This document shows, one piece after another, positions 28,067-36,568 of a DNA stretch of 55,077 nt. Below the pieces are notes generated by a model. That model saw only the letters and a program-made list of their open reading frames with translations. It was not told the origin of the DNA and ran no database searches. Source of the DNA: Bacteroidaceae bacterium. Its GTDB lineage: Bacteria > Bacteroidota > Bacteroidia > Bacteroidales > Bacteroidaceae. Made by a program: the position numbers and the translations under genes. Position 1 is the first letter of the stretch. Each line of letters opens with the position of its first letter. The stretch is from assembly GCA_017617805.1 (NCBI GenBank), contig JAFZVN010000075.1, positions 1-55,077 of the forward strand, in the 5' to 3' direction.

Positions 28067-28849
28067 ATGAAGGAAATTAAGATTAGTGACTATGCGAGAC
28101 AGCAGATTCGCAAACTCTTCTCGCAGCGCAATTCGGTCAATACGCTGAAGCGTGATCCGGAATTGACACAGATTTTCGATAACTTCGCTTTCGACGAGGC
28201 GCTCAAATTGACAGAGGAACCTGTATTGGAGAAGACGCGTTGCATGTGCATCCTTGCCAGCACCATTGGATGTAACGCCATGAGACAGTTCAAGGTGTAT
28301 GTGGATGTATGTCTGAATGTGGGTGTGAAGCCACGCGAAATCCGTGAGGTCATCTATCAGACTGTTCCCTATGTGGGATTCTCTAAGATGATTGACTTCT
28401 TGTTAGAGATGAATGAGGTGTTCGAAGACAATGACATTAAGTTGCCACTTGATGACCAAAGTACCACTACAGCTGAGACTCGCCGAGAGAAGGGACGTGA
28501 CTACATTGATGGCATTTTTGGTGCAGGTACTGCCGAAAAGATGGAGAAGACTGCGCCCAAGGGTCAGGAGCATATCGTGGAATTCCTTGAGAGCTATTGT
28601 TTTGGTGACTTCTACACGCGCAATGGTATCGACATGCAGCATCGTGAACTCGTCACTTTCTGTTTGCTTGCATCGATGGGTGTTGCTCAGCCACAGCTTG
28701 AACAACATGGTTTCGGTTGCAAGAATATGGAAATCAGCAAGAAAGAAATGGTGGCTGTGCTTACAGGTATGCTTCCATACATTGGATTCCCGAAAACACT
28801 CAATGCCCTCACGGCTGTCAATAAGGCTTATACAGAGGACGAAGAATAA
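28067..28849 (+). CDS. Protein with two carboxymuconolactone decarboxylase-like domains
   Basis: A 260-residue protein made of two related halves (about 15-120 and 155-255). Each has a CMD/AhpD-type helical pattern: KTRCMCILASTIGCNAM with VKPREIREVIYQTVPYVGFSKMID in the first, and HRELVTFCLLASMG with ISKKEMVAVLTGMLPYIGFPKTLN in the second. CMD proteins include gamma-carboxymuconolactone decarboxylase and AhpD-like peroxidase partners. The CxxC pair of AhpD is not evident here, so a thiol-peroxidase role is not supported. It overlaps the convergent HAD gene by 32 nt. Function uncertain. Confidence 0.85.
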   Translation: MKEIKISDYARQQIRKLFSQRNSVNTLKRDPELTQIFDNFAFDEALKLTEEPVLEKTRCMCILASTIGCNAMRQFKVYVDVCLNVGVKPREIREVIYQTVPYVGFSKMIDFLLEMNEVFEDNDIKLPLDDQSTTTAETRREKGRDYIDGIFGAGTAEKMEKTAPKGQEHIVEFLESYCFGDFYTRNGIDMQHRELVTFCLLASMGVAQPQLEQHGFGCKNMEISKKEMVAVLTGMLPYIGFPKTLNALTAVNKAYTEDEE

Positions 28850-29663
28850 GACTTTCTAATACATTAACCACGCCGTCGTCATTGTTGCTCAAGGTAACTA
28901 TGTCGGCGGCTTTCTTTATCTCCTCTGCTGAATTGCCCATTGCTACTCCAAGACCTGCGAATTGCAGCATGGGGATGTCGTTGTAGCCATCTCCAAACGC
29001 AACGAGTTCCTCTCTGGACAGGCCTATCTTTTGGAGCAAAATCTCAAGTCCTTTGGCCTTGTCGATACCTTCGGGCACAATCTCAAGGAAGAATGGTTCG
29101 CTACGGAATACACCGGCCTTTCCCTTCAGGGTATCTTGCATTTTTTTCTCCAAAGAAGGCAAGAGAGTTGGCTCTCCCACAATGATGCACTTCACGATGC
29201 CAGTGCTTTGAGCTGCTGTCACAAAGTCATCCACTTGACGAATGGGCATACGGTTACGCATGGATGAGTAGCAGATGTAATCATTGTCCGTCACCTCGCT
29301 AATCACTTCACGGTCAATATATGTCATGATGTGCATGCCTTGTTTCTTTTTACACATATTATATATATAAGGAATCACATCACGATCCAATGTTTGTGCA
29401 TGCAGCCGCTCTTTTGTGCCCCAATTGTAGATCTCGCCTCCATTATAGCTCATTACATAGCCGTCAAAATTTTCTAAGTGAAGAGCATCAGCCACATGAG
29501 CTGTTCCGAATGTGGGTCTTCCTGAAGCAATCGCTACTTTCACTCCTTGTTGTTGCACACGAATGAGTGTATCAATCGTGTGTGGTGAGATGCTTTGGTC
29601 GCTTCTTACCAATGTACCATCCAAATCGATGGCGATGATTTTGTAAGGAGATTTCATCTTCAT
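28818..29663 (-). CDS. HAD-superfamily phosphatase, Cof type
   Basis: A 281-residue protein. Motif I is IIAIDLDGTLVRSD near residues 9-22, with both catalytic Asp. Motif II is the Ser/Thr in VAIASGRP, and motif III and IV are KGLEILLQKIG and VAFGDGYNDIPML. An inserted C2-type cap lies between (about 85-195), as in Cof/YbiV-like sugar or nucleotide phosphatases. The start at 29663 gives MKMKSPYK; 29657 is an equally possible start. It lies 24 nt after the cdd stop and is last in the secA-cdd-HAD run. The substrate is not known. Confidence 0.92.
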   Translation of the reverse strand: MKMKSPYKIIAIDLDGTLVRSDQSISPHTIDTLIRVQQQGVKVAIASGRPTFGTAHVADALHLENFDGYVMSYNGGEIYNWGTKERLHAQTLDRDVIPYIYNMCKKKQGMHIMTYIDREVISEVTDNDYICYSSMRNRMPIRQVDDFVTAAQSTGIVKCIIVGEPTLLPSLEKKMQDTLKGKAGVFRSEPFFLEIVPEGIDKAKGLEILLQKIGLSREELVAFGDGYNDIPMLQFAGLGVAMGNSAEEIKKAADIVTLSNNDDGVVNVLESLILRPLYKPY

Positions 29664-29687
29664 CTATCAGGCGTGAAGTTCTTCAAA

Positions 29688-30167
29688 TCAGAGGAACGTG
29701 TCATCGAAACAGAGTGGAAGCAAATCTTTGATGCTTCGTATGAAATATGTGCCTTCGGTTCCATGCAAGAGCACTTCAATGGGATGTCCTGCACGTTGCT
29801 CCGCTTCGAGCAGTACCTGGCGACATGCTCCACAAGGAGCTATAAAACGTTTCAGAGGCTTTCCCTCTGTGTTGCGTGCAGCAATGCAAATACGACGTAT
29901 GGGAACATCTGGGTAGCGTGAATTGGCATAGAACACAGCCGTCCGTTCTGCACAAAGTCCAGAAGGGTAGGCTGCATTCTCCTGATTACTGCCACTAACA
30001 ATCGTGCCATCCGCCAGCTCCACCGCTGCTCCCACCGAAAAGTGGGAGTAGGGTGCGTAGCTGCGATAAGTAGCCAGACGTGCTTCGTTAAGCAATCTCA
30101 ACTCTTGCGTCGTTAATTCGTCTTCCTGTTTGATGAGGAGAGGAATGTGGATGGCTGTTTTTTTCAT
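29688..30167 (-). CDS. cdd: Cytidine deaminase
   Basis: The start was set at MKKTAIHIP (30165-30167); the frame is open for nine more codons. The 159-residue product deaminates cytidine and deoxycytidine to uridine forms in pyrimidine salvage. The zinc site is clear: GLCAERTAVF with Cys and the catalytic Glu, and PCGACRQVL with the two other Cys. The nucleoside-binding Asn-Glu pair lies in SNQENAAYPSG. It sits 27 nt after secA and 24 nt before the HAD gene, so it is probably transcribed from the secA unit. Confidence 0.95.
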   Translation of the reverse strand: MKKTAIHIPLLIKQEDELTTQELRLLNEARLATYRSYAPYSHFSVGAAVELADGTIVSGSNQENAAYPSGLCAERTAVFYANSRYPDVPIRRICIAARNTEGKPLKRFIAPCGACRQVLLEAEQRAGHPIEVLLHGTEGTYFIRSIKDLLPLCFDDTFL

Positions 30168-30194
30168 ACGGAAAAGATAAAATTGTCTCAACAA

Positions 30195-33100
30195 TTATAA
30201 TCCTCTCCCGTGGCAGTTCTTATATTTCTTGCCACTGCCACAAGGACAAGGATCGTTACGACCAATCTTTGGACCATTGTTCACAATCGGCGTGATAGGC
30301 TGACGGGCACGTGTGTCTGTACTTGCGGCTTGTGCCTGTTGGCGTTGGGTCTCCGATGGCTCATCTAGGTTTTGATGGGTCTCTGTGAGATGTTCAAGAG
30401 AAGGCTCTTCCATGTCTGCAGAGGGTGCGTGTTGTACGTCACGTTCGGCAGCGATTGGGATGGAACAACGCATGAGCACAGAGATGGTACCATCGTTGAT
30501 TTCGTTCACCATGTTATCGAACAGGTTGACTGACTCTAATTTGAAGATAAGGAGTGGGTCTTTCTGCTCGTAGGATGCGTTCTGTACAGATTGCTTCAGT
30601 TCGTCGAGCGCACGCAGATTCTCTTTCCATGCATCGTCGATGGTATGGAGCAGGATGGCCTTCTCGAAAGCGACAAGGATGGAGTTTCCTTCGCTTTCAT
30701 AGGCTTCCTTGAGTGGAATACTGATTTGATAAACACGGCGTCCGTCTGTGATGGGCACGAGGATGTTTTCATACATCTGTCCCTTTGTTTCATAGACCTC
30801 CTTGATGACGGGGAAGGCGGTTGATGCCAAACGTGTACTACGCTTCTTGAACGAATCAATCACGATATCGAAGGCCTCGTCTTCAAGTTCATGGCGGCTC
30901 TTGGCTTCGAACTTCTCCATATCGAATGGAATTTCCATTGCGAAGATGCGGAGGAAGTCCTCCTTGCAGCTTTCGTAGTCACCATTATTAAGAATGTGCA
31001 CCACACGATCCCAAATCATGTTGGAAATGTCCATACCGATGCGCTCTCCCATCAGGGCGTGACGACGACGCTCATAGATGACCTTACGTTGCTTGTTCAT
31101 CACGTCATCGTATTCGAGCAGACGTTTACGGATACCGAAGTTGTTCTCCTCCACCTTCTTCTGGGCACGTTCGATGCTCTGGTTGATCATTTTATGCTCA
31201 ATCATCTCACCTTCCTCAAAGCCGAGGCGGTCCATTACTTTCGAAATGCGGTCGCTGGCAAAGAGACGCATGAGTTTGTCTTCCAATGAGACATAGAACA
31301 CAGAAGAACCGGGGTCTCCCTGACGTCCAGAACGTCCACGTAGCTGTCTATCCACACGTCGGCTCTCATGACGTTCCGTACCGATGATGGCGAGACCGCC
31401 AGCAGCTTTCACTTCGTCTGTCAACTTGATATCGGTACCACGACCTGCCATGTTGGTGGCAATGGTCACAGCACCCAACATGCCTTCCTTCTCCACCATG
31501 TTGCCGTTGGCATCCTTCTCCATGTATTTACCTAAAGTGCTTTGACCAGCGAGTGCCACGATGTCAGCCTCTTTTTGGTGAAGCTTGGCGTTGAGCACCT
31601 GATGAGGAATCTTACGCATGTTGAGCATACGAGACAACAACTCGGAAATCTCGACAGAAGTGGTACCCACCAGAACGGGGCGTCCACTGTTGCGCATCTT
31701 CACAATCTCCTCAATCACAGCATTATATTTCTCACGATTTGTCTTATACACACGGTCGTTCAGATCGAATCGGGCGATGGGACGGTTGGTTGGAATCTCC
31801 ACTACATCGAGCTTGTAGATGTCCCAGAATTCACCAGCTTCCGTGATCGCAGTACCCGTCATACCTGAAAGCTTGTGATACATACGGAAGTAATTCTGCA
31901 AGGTGATTGTCGCGAACGTCTGTGTGGCAGCTTCCACCTTCACTCGCTCTTTGGCTTCCACTGCTTGGTGGAGTCCATCGCTCCAACGGCGACCTTCCAT
32001 GATACGGCCTGTCTGCTCATCGACAATCTTCACTTCGCCATCCATGATCACGTAGTCGTCATCTTTTACAAACATGGTGTATGCCTTCAACAGTTGTTGG
32101 ATGGTGTGTACACGTTCTGCCTTCAGTGCATAGTCCTGCATAAGGGCATCCTTCTTGGCGAGTTTATCATCCTCTTTCTCAAATTTCTCGTTTTCGAGGG
32201 CAGAGAGCTGAGTGGTGATATCGGGTAATACGAAGAAGGTGTCATCCTTCACGATGTTGGCAATGAGTTGGTTACCTTTGTCAGTCATCTCAACCGACTT
32301 CAGTTTCTCATCCACCACGAAGAAGAGGGGTTCGATAGCCTCTGGCATGCGGCGGTTGTTGTTCTCCATATAGATTTCTTCTGTTTGGAGAAGTCCGGTC
32401 TTGATGCCTGGTTGAGAGAGGTATTTGATGAGTGCATTGCTTTTGGGAAGACTCTTGTAGGCACGGAAGAGGGACAGGAAGCCAGCTGTCACATCGTCCT
32501 TGTTGTCCGATTCAATGAGTTTCTTTGCTTCTGTCAGGTAGTTTTGTGCCAGGCGACGCTGAGCTTCCACCAACTGCTCCACAATAGGACAGTATTCTTC
32601 AAACATCTGCACATCACCTTTGGGAATAGGACCTGAAATGATGAGTGGTGTACGGGCATCATCAATCAGCACGGAGTCCACCTCATCGACGATGGCGAAG
32701 TTATGGATACGCTGCACGAGGTCTTTTGGAGACATCGCCATGTTGTCACGTAGGTAGTCGAAGCCAAACTCATTGTTAGTACCGAAAGTGATGTCCGCCT
32801 GATATGCTTTGCGACGTGCTTCAGAGTTAGGCTGATGCTTGTCGATGCAATCCACGCTCAATCCATGGAACATGTAGAGTGGACCCATCCATTCCGAGTC
32901 ACGCTTGGCCAGATAATCGTTCACGGTCACCACATGCACACCATTGCGAGACAGCGCATTGAGGAACACTGGCAGCGTGGCCACAAGGGTCTTACCTTCA
33001 CCAGTTGCCATCTCAGCTATCTTGCCTTGATGGAGTACGATACCACCAAATATCTGTACATTGTAATGGATCATGTTCCAATTAATATCGTTGCCGCCTG

Positions 33101-33590
33101 CTGTCCAGTGAGTGTGCCAGATGGCTTTATCTCCGTCGATGTCCACAAAGTCGTGGTCGATGGAGATGTCACGGTCAAAGTCGGTTGCCGTCACGATGAC
33201 ATCGCCATTCTCAGCCTGTGCAAAGCGACGGGCAGTATCTTTCACGATGGCATAAACGGTAGGCAGTGCCTCCGTCAATCCCTCCTCAAAGAGGTCGAGC
33301 ACTTCACTTTCTTTCTTATCGATAGCCTCGAAAAGTGGCTGACGTTTATCAATATCTGTTTGCTGCACCTTTTCTTTCAGTTCAGCAATTTCAGCACGCT
33401 TATCCTTTACTCTGTCTTGCAGCTGTGCTTTTATCTCATCCACTTTTGCACGAAGTTCATCGTTGCTCAGTTTCTGAATTTCTGGTTCGATGGCAAGCAC
33501 TTGCTCCACAATAGGACGAATCTCTTTGATGTCACGAGCTGCCTTATTGCCAAAAAGTGTGCCAAGCAATTTGTTGAGTGAAAATCCCAT
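30195..33590 (-). CDS. secA: Preprotein translocase ATPase SecA
   Basis: An 1131-residue motor that drives proteins through SecYEG. Walker A is [11 protein letters not shown], the DEAD motif is in [21 protein letters not shown], and the second RecA domain shows [16 protein letters not shown] and [13 protein letters not shown]. The C-terminal zinc motif [14 protein letters not shown] is intact and ends the protein; a Gln/Ala-rich linker lies just before it. It is longer than E. coli SecA (901 residues), as usual in Bacteroidetes, with extra sequence in the N-terminal domain and before the linker. It stands 65 nt after the phosphatase-fold gene. Confidence 0.98.
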   Translation of the reverse strand: MGFSLNKLLGTLFGNKAARDIKEIRPIVEQVLAIEPEIQKLSNDELRAKVDEIKAQLQDRVKDKRAEIAELKEKVQQTDIDKRQPLFEAIDKKESEVLDLFEEGLTEALPTVYAIVKDTARRFAQAENGDVIVTATDFDRDISIDHDFVDIDGDKAIWHTHWTAGGNDINWNMIHYNVQIFGGIVLHQGKIAEMATGEGKTLVATLPVFLNALSRNGVHVVTVNDYLAKRDSEWMGPLYMFHGLSVDCIDKHQPNSEARRKAYQADITFGTNNEFGFDYLRDNMAMSPKDLVQRIHNFAIVDEVDSVLIDDARTPLIISGPIPKGDVQMFEEYCPIVEQLVEAQRRLAQNYLTEAKKLIESDNKDDVTAGFLSLFRAYKSLPKSNALIKYLSQPGIKTGLLQTEEIYMENNNRRMPEAIEPLFFVVDEKLKSVEMTDKGNQLIANIVKDDTFFVLPDITTQLSALENEKFEKEDDKLAKKDALMQDYALKAERVHTIQQLLKAYTMFVKDDDYVIMDGEVKIVDEQTGRIMEGRRWSDGLHQAVEAKERVKVEAATQTFATITLQNYFRMYHKLSGMTGTAITEAGEFWDIYKLDVVEIPTNRPIARFDLNDRVYKTNREKYNAVIEEIVKMRNSGRPVLVGTTSVEISELLSRMLNMRKIPHQVLNAKLHQKEADIVALAGQSTLGKYMEKDANGNMVEKEGMLGAVTIATNMAGRGTDIKLTDEVKAAGGLAIIGTERHESRRVDRQLRGRSGRQGDPGSSVFYVSLEDKLMRLFASDRISKVMDRLGFEEGEMIEHKMINQSIERAQKKVEENNFGIRKRLLEYDDVMNKQRKVIYERRRHALMGERIGMDISNMIWDRVVHILNNGDYESCKEDFLRIFAMEIPFDMEKFEAKSRHELEDEAFDIVIDSFKKRSTRLASTAFPVIKEVYETKGQMYENILVPITDGRRVYQISIPLKEAYESEGNSILVAFEKAILLHTIDDAWKENLRALDELKQSVQNASYEQKDPLLIFKLESVNLFDNMVNEINDGTISVLMRCSIPIAAERDVQHAPSADMEEPSLEHLTETHQNLDEPSETQRQQAQAASTDTRARQPITPIVNNGPKIGRNDPCPCGSGKKYKNCHGRGL

Positions 33591-33655
33591 ATCTTTATTT
33601 CTATTTAACGATTTACAATTTATTTCTTATATTCATTTCTTTATGATCAGTACTC

Positions 33656-35218
33656 TTAAAAGAGCGGTGGAGTAGAGCAGGCATTGGGTGCTCTGATTCT
33701 GATGTGATGTGCGATTGTCGGTGCAATGCAGTCAACTGTGACTGGTGTGGCGACCTTCTCAGGTTTGATGGTATAACCAAAAAATATTAGTGGAAATTCA
33801 AAAAAGGAATCACGTTGTATCCGTTTGGAACCTCTGTCTTCGTTCACAAGGTTCCACCCTGGTGAAACCTGTACGATGATATCGCCAGAGCATTTGGGGT
33901 TGAAGCCGTTTCGGATGTTGCTGATGCCAGGTGTCCATGCACCCTGTGTAATGCGATGGGAGGTGAACACATCACGCACGCCATTGAATTGGAAAAGAAA
34001 GTCCTCACAGTGCTCCAGCACCTCTGCCAGTTTCAACTGTTTCTGCTCCAAGAGTTGATGGTTCAGATAGAACTGATTGCCGAAATAGCTTTCCACATAC
34101 AGCCCGTTGCCATACATCGCACAGAGATACATGTTCAGCAAAGTGGCGCAACGATTGATGTTGAACTCGCCTGTCGGAATACGGTAGTTTGCTATATCGT
34201 CAGTGTCCTCCACCTCATCATATCCTGTGGAAGTGACGAAAATGAGCGTCTTATCCAAACCGACAAGTTGGTCTATTTTCTGTAGGAGTGTGGCTAATTC
34301 GTTGTCCAAACGAACGTATGTGTCTTGCAGTTCGGTGGTGGTGGAAACGGCATAGTCAGTATGGAAATCGCCTGCATAGTAGCAGATAGACAAGAAGTCC
34401 GTCATATCATCAATGCCAGCTTGTCCCGATTCCATGCAGTAACGAGCAGCCTTCGTTATCTCCTCATTCACCAACCCTGACGTCTTGAAGATTCTATATT
34501 TCCCATCCCCCACAAAACGATGTGAGAAGGGTTTCTGGGAAGTGGTCAGATAATAGTTATAGCTTCCAACATAATCATTGGAGGGTTTCCAGACCATGGT
34601 TGCTATCTGATCTGACAATACGCCTGAATCTAAATAGCGGAACCAAGCAGGAGCTTCGCCATAGTAATTGGTTCCAGCCCACTTGCCACTCTGATTGTCA
34701 ATCCACATTGCCCAATCGGCAGCATGTCCAGCGGCCAGCACTGCCGCTTCACGATAGGGAGCCACGCTATAGACAAGTGCCTTTCCCTTGGTGGCTGCTT
34801 TCAGTTCGTCTCCAATAGTGCTGACAAGAAGATTCTTCGGCGAAGAACCATCGTTGGTATTGATGCCTTTGTAGTTGCGGTCATCCACACAGTAATTGGT
34901 GTGTAGTTCCGCACGGTTCATCCATTCTTCAGCAATGATGCCATGATTGTATGGAACGGTACCCGTCACGATTGACGCAATCGCAGAAGCACGGTCAATC
35001 GGTGTGTGCTGGTATTGCACATTCGAATAGACCTGTCCCTTCTCCAAAAGCAGCTTGAAGCCACCTTCGCCATATAGCGGCATGAAGGCATTCAGATAGT
35101 CTGTACGAAGCTGGTCAATGCTCACACCTACAACTAATCGAGGCACAGCGCTTGTCTGTGCCATCGTGCCAGCCATTGCGATGGAGGCAAAAAACGTTGT
35201 AATTATCTGTCTTCTCAT
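33656..35218 (-). CDS. Alkaline-phosphatase-superfamily protein that has lost its catalytic residues
   Basis: The start was set at MRRQIITTFFASIAMAGTMAQ (ATG 35216-35218), giving a signal peptide and an ATGA overlap with the preceding gene. The 520-residue protein has the PafA-like phosphodiesterase fold: VVGVSIDQLRTDYL near 30, ASIVTGTVPYNHGI near 85, QDTYVRLDNELATLL and PLIFFGYTIKPEKV. By eye, several metal ligands and the nucleophile are gone. The usual nucleophile loop with GHA is replaced by PIDRASAI, the usual DxxxH by DFHTD, the SDHG-type DH by STGYD, and the late His site by RGSKR. Only the first Asp remains. It is translationally coupled to the DUF4105 gene, which suggests a partner role instead of hydrolysis. 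Loss of activity is inference. Confidence 0.8.
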   Translation of the reverse strand: MRRQIITTFFASIAMAGTMAQTSAVPRLVVGVSIDQLRTDYLNAFMPLYGEGGFKLLLEKGQVYSNVQYQHTPIDRASAIASIVTGTVPYNHGIIAEEWMNRAELHTNYCVDDRNYKGINTNDGSSPKNLLVSTIGDELKAATKGKALVYSVAPYREAAVLAAGHAADWAMWIDNQSGKWAGTNYYGEAPAWFRYLDSGVLSDQIATMVWKPSNDYVGSYNYYLTTSQKPFSHRFVGDGKYRIFKTSGLVNEEITKAARYCMESGQAGIDDMTDFLSICYYAGDFHTDYAVSTTTELQDTYVRLDNELATLLQKIDQLVGLDKTLIFVTSTGYDEVEDTDDIANYRIPTGEFNINRCATLLNMYLCAMYGNGLYVESYFGNQFYLNHQLLEQKQLKLAEVLEHCEDFLFQFNGVRDVFTSHRITQGAWTPGISNIRNGFNPKCSGDIIVQVSPGWNLVNEDRGSKRIQRDSFFEFPLIFFGYTIKPEKVATPVTVDCIAPTIAHHIRIRAPNACSTPPLF

Positions 35219-36405
35219 TTCTTTAGATAGGCAAAGTGAACTTGTGACATGGCACGAACCAACAAAGCAAGCACCAGCAGATACATGGCAGGGTTGAACG
35301 ATTGTGGACATGTCAACATGACTACAATGAATCCTGCGATGACTGCCAAATTGACGTAAGAAATAACATTCTTCTTACCTTCCTTCTGACAATAGATTAA
35401 CCAAGCGGCATAGAAGAGTGGGAGAGGATTAAAAAGGATCACCAGCCAATTGCTATCCACTGCTGGATGGGATGAGAAGAAGAACAGGAAGCCAACCACA
35501 AGACCCGCCAATCCTTGCAGCACATGTAGTGCCACATCCCACCAAAGATGGTATCGTCCTTTCTTCCACTCCTGAATAAACAACAGTATGGTGACTATCA
35601 ACAGCAAAGCGAACATTGCTATAGGGGATGTCAAGGTTGAAGCTTCTTTCCTCACAATCGTTTCCTCAATGATGCTGTTGGTGGCTATGGTATATGGCAG
35701 ACGTGTTCCATCCTGCTTTTCGATGTAGGCGGCATCAGCCTCTGCGCTGAAGAAGTCTGGCAGGAACATCTGAATGCGCTTGTCTGTTTGCTGGTCAATC
35801 TCAGCACCCAAAATCATGTCGATGCCAAAGCACACCCAAGGGTCATCCTTCAGGCACTCATGCAGCATCTGACGGATGGTTTGCGGATGAACCTCTCGTT
35901 CATACACCACCTTACCATCCACAGCCTTTTCCACCATATCACGCGCACGTTCCGTGCAATTGTCATACAACCACACATAACGATACTCCTGATTCTCTGG
36001 GCGAATGTTTTCTAATAAAAGATAAAGAAGCCGATTGGCCTCCTCCTTGGTGAGGTTCAACACCTGCTCCTTCACACCATTGCCCATGTAACCATAGCGT
36101 GCCACCATATAGTCGTATGGCTCAGCCTCCAGCAGATAGTCCGTTTGTCCCAAGATGAACTTGAACACAAAGTCGTTGGAGGAGCCATCAAAACAACCAT
36201 AGTTGAAGACCACATCCTTTTGCAATGTATAATCTTTCACCCTCAGTGCCGTATGACCAAATTTGGCATACAGATCCGTACCGGGTGTGCAGGTCAAGAT
36301 CGAGATGCTGATGGAATCCAGACGCAAAGAATCTTGTGCTGACACGTGTAAGCAAGTCAGCATCAACATCACCAATAAACAAATATGTCGTGCGATTTTT
36401 CCCAT
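35215..36405 (-). CDS. DUF4105 / Lnb-type membrane protein, probable lipoprotein N-acyltransferase
   Basis: A 396-residue protein with a signal peptide (about 1-23), a periplasmic domain of about 220 residues, and five or so membrane helices from about 255 to 390. The periplasmic domain has the DUF4105 hallmarks: KFGHTALRV with His at about 51, FNYGCFD, and WLYDNCTERARD with Cys at about 150. DUF4105 proteins of Bacteroidetes have been reported as Lnb, which adds the third acyl chain to lipoproteins in place of Lnt; the His and Cys fit a papain-like catalytic pair. I recall this assignment and cannot check it. Its stop overlaps the start of the next gene in ATGA. The promoter at 36416-36423 leaves almost no leader. 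Confidence 0.85.
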   Translation of the reverse strand: MGKIARHICLLVMLMLTCLHVSAQDSLRLDSISISILTCTPGTDLYAKFGHTALRVKDYTLQKDVVFNYGCFDGSSNDFVFKFILGQTDYLLEAEPYDYMVARYGYMGNGVKEQVLNLTKEEANRLLYLLLENIRPENQEYRYVWLYDNCTERARDMVEKAVDGKVVYEREVHPQTIRQMLHECLKDDPWVCFGIDMILGAEIDQQTDKRIQMFLPDFFSAEADAAYIEKQDGTRLPYTIATNSIIEETIVRKEASTLTSPIAMFALLLIVTILLFIQEWKKGRYHLWWDVALHVLQGLAGLVVGFLFFFSSHPAVDSNWLVILFNPLPLFYAAWLIYCQKEGKKNVISYVNLAVIAGFIVVMLTCPQSFNPAMYLLVLALLVRAMSQVHFAYLKK

Positions 36406-36415
36406 AAAAACTTTG

Positions 36416-36423
36416 CAAAGGTA
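36416..36423 (-). promoter_or_regulatory. -7 element for the DUF4105-phosphatase-like-secA run
   Basis: TACCTTTG on the minus strand matches TAnnTTTG. It is only 10 nt from the ATG at 36405, so the transcript would have a leader of about 5 nt. No clear TTTG is seen at -33. Confidence 0.6.
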
Positions 36424-36513
36424 CGAAATATAATCCGAACATCATCTCTTTCTTCTCATTTATATTCCTTTTCACCCTACAAGTTTCAACAATATCATGA
36501 TATTTCGTACCAA

Positions 36514-36556
36514 ATGTGGCTTTCATGACGAGTTCATCATGAAAGCCACATGTCTT
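36514..36556. terminator. Hairpin with 15-bp perfect stem after nadE
   Basis: Arms ATGTGGCTTTCATGA (36514-36528) and TCATGAAAGCCACAT (36537-36551) have an 8-base loop. A T-run (CTTTTTT) follows on the plus strand, though the flanking genes are both on the minus strand; on the minus strand the stem is followed by TTGGTACG. It lies 18 nt past the nadE stop and probably ends that transcript, with an A-run before the stem. Confidence 0.65.
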
Positions 36557-36568
36557 TTTTCGTGGAAA

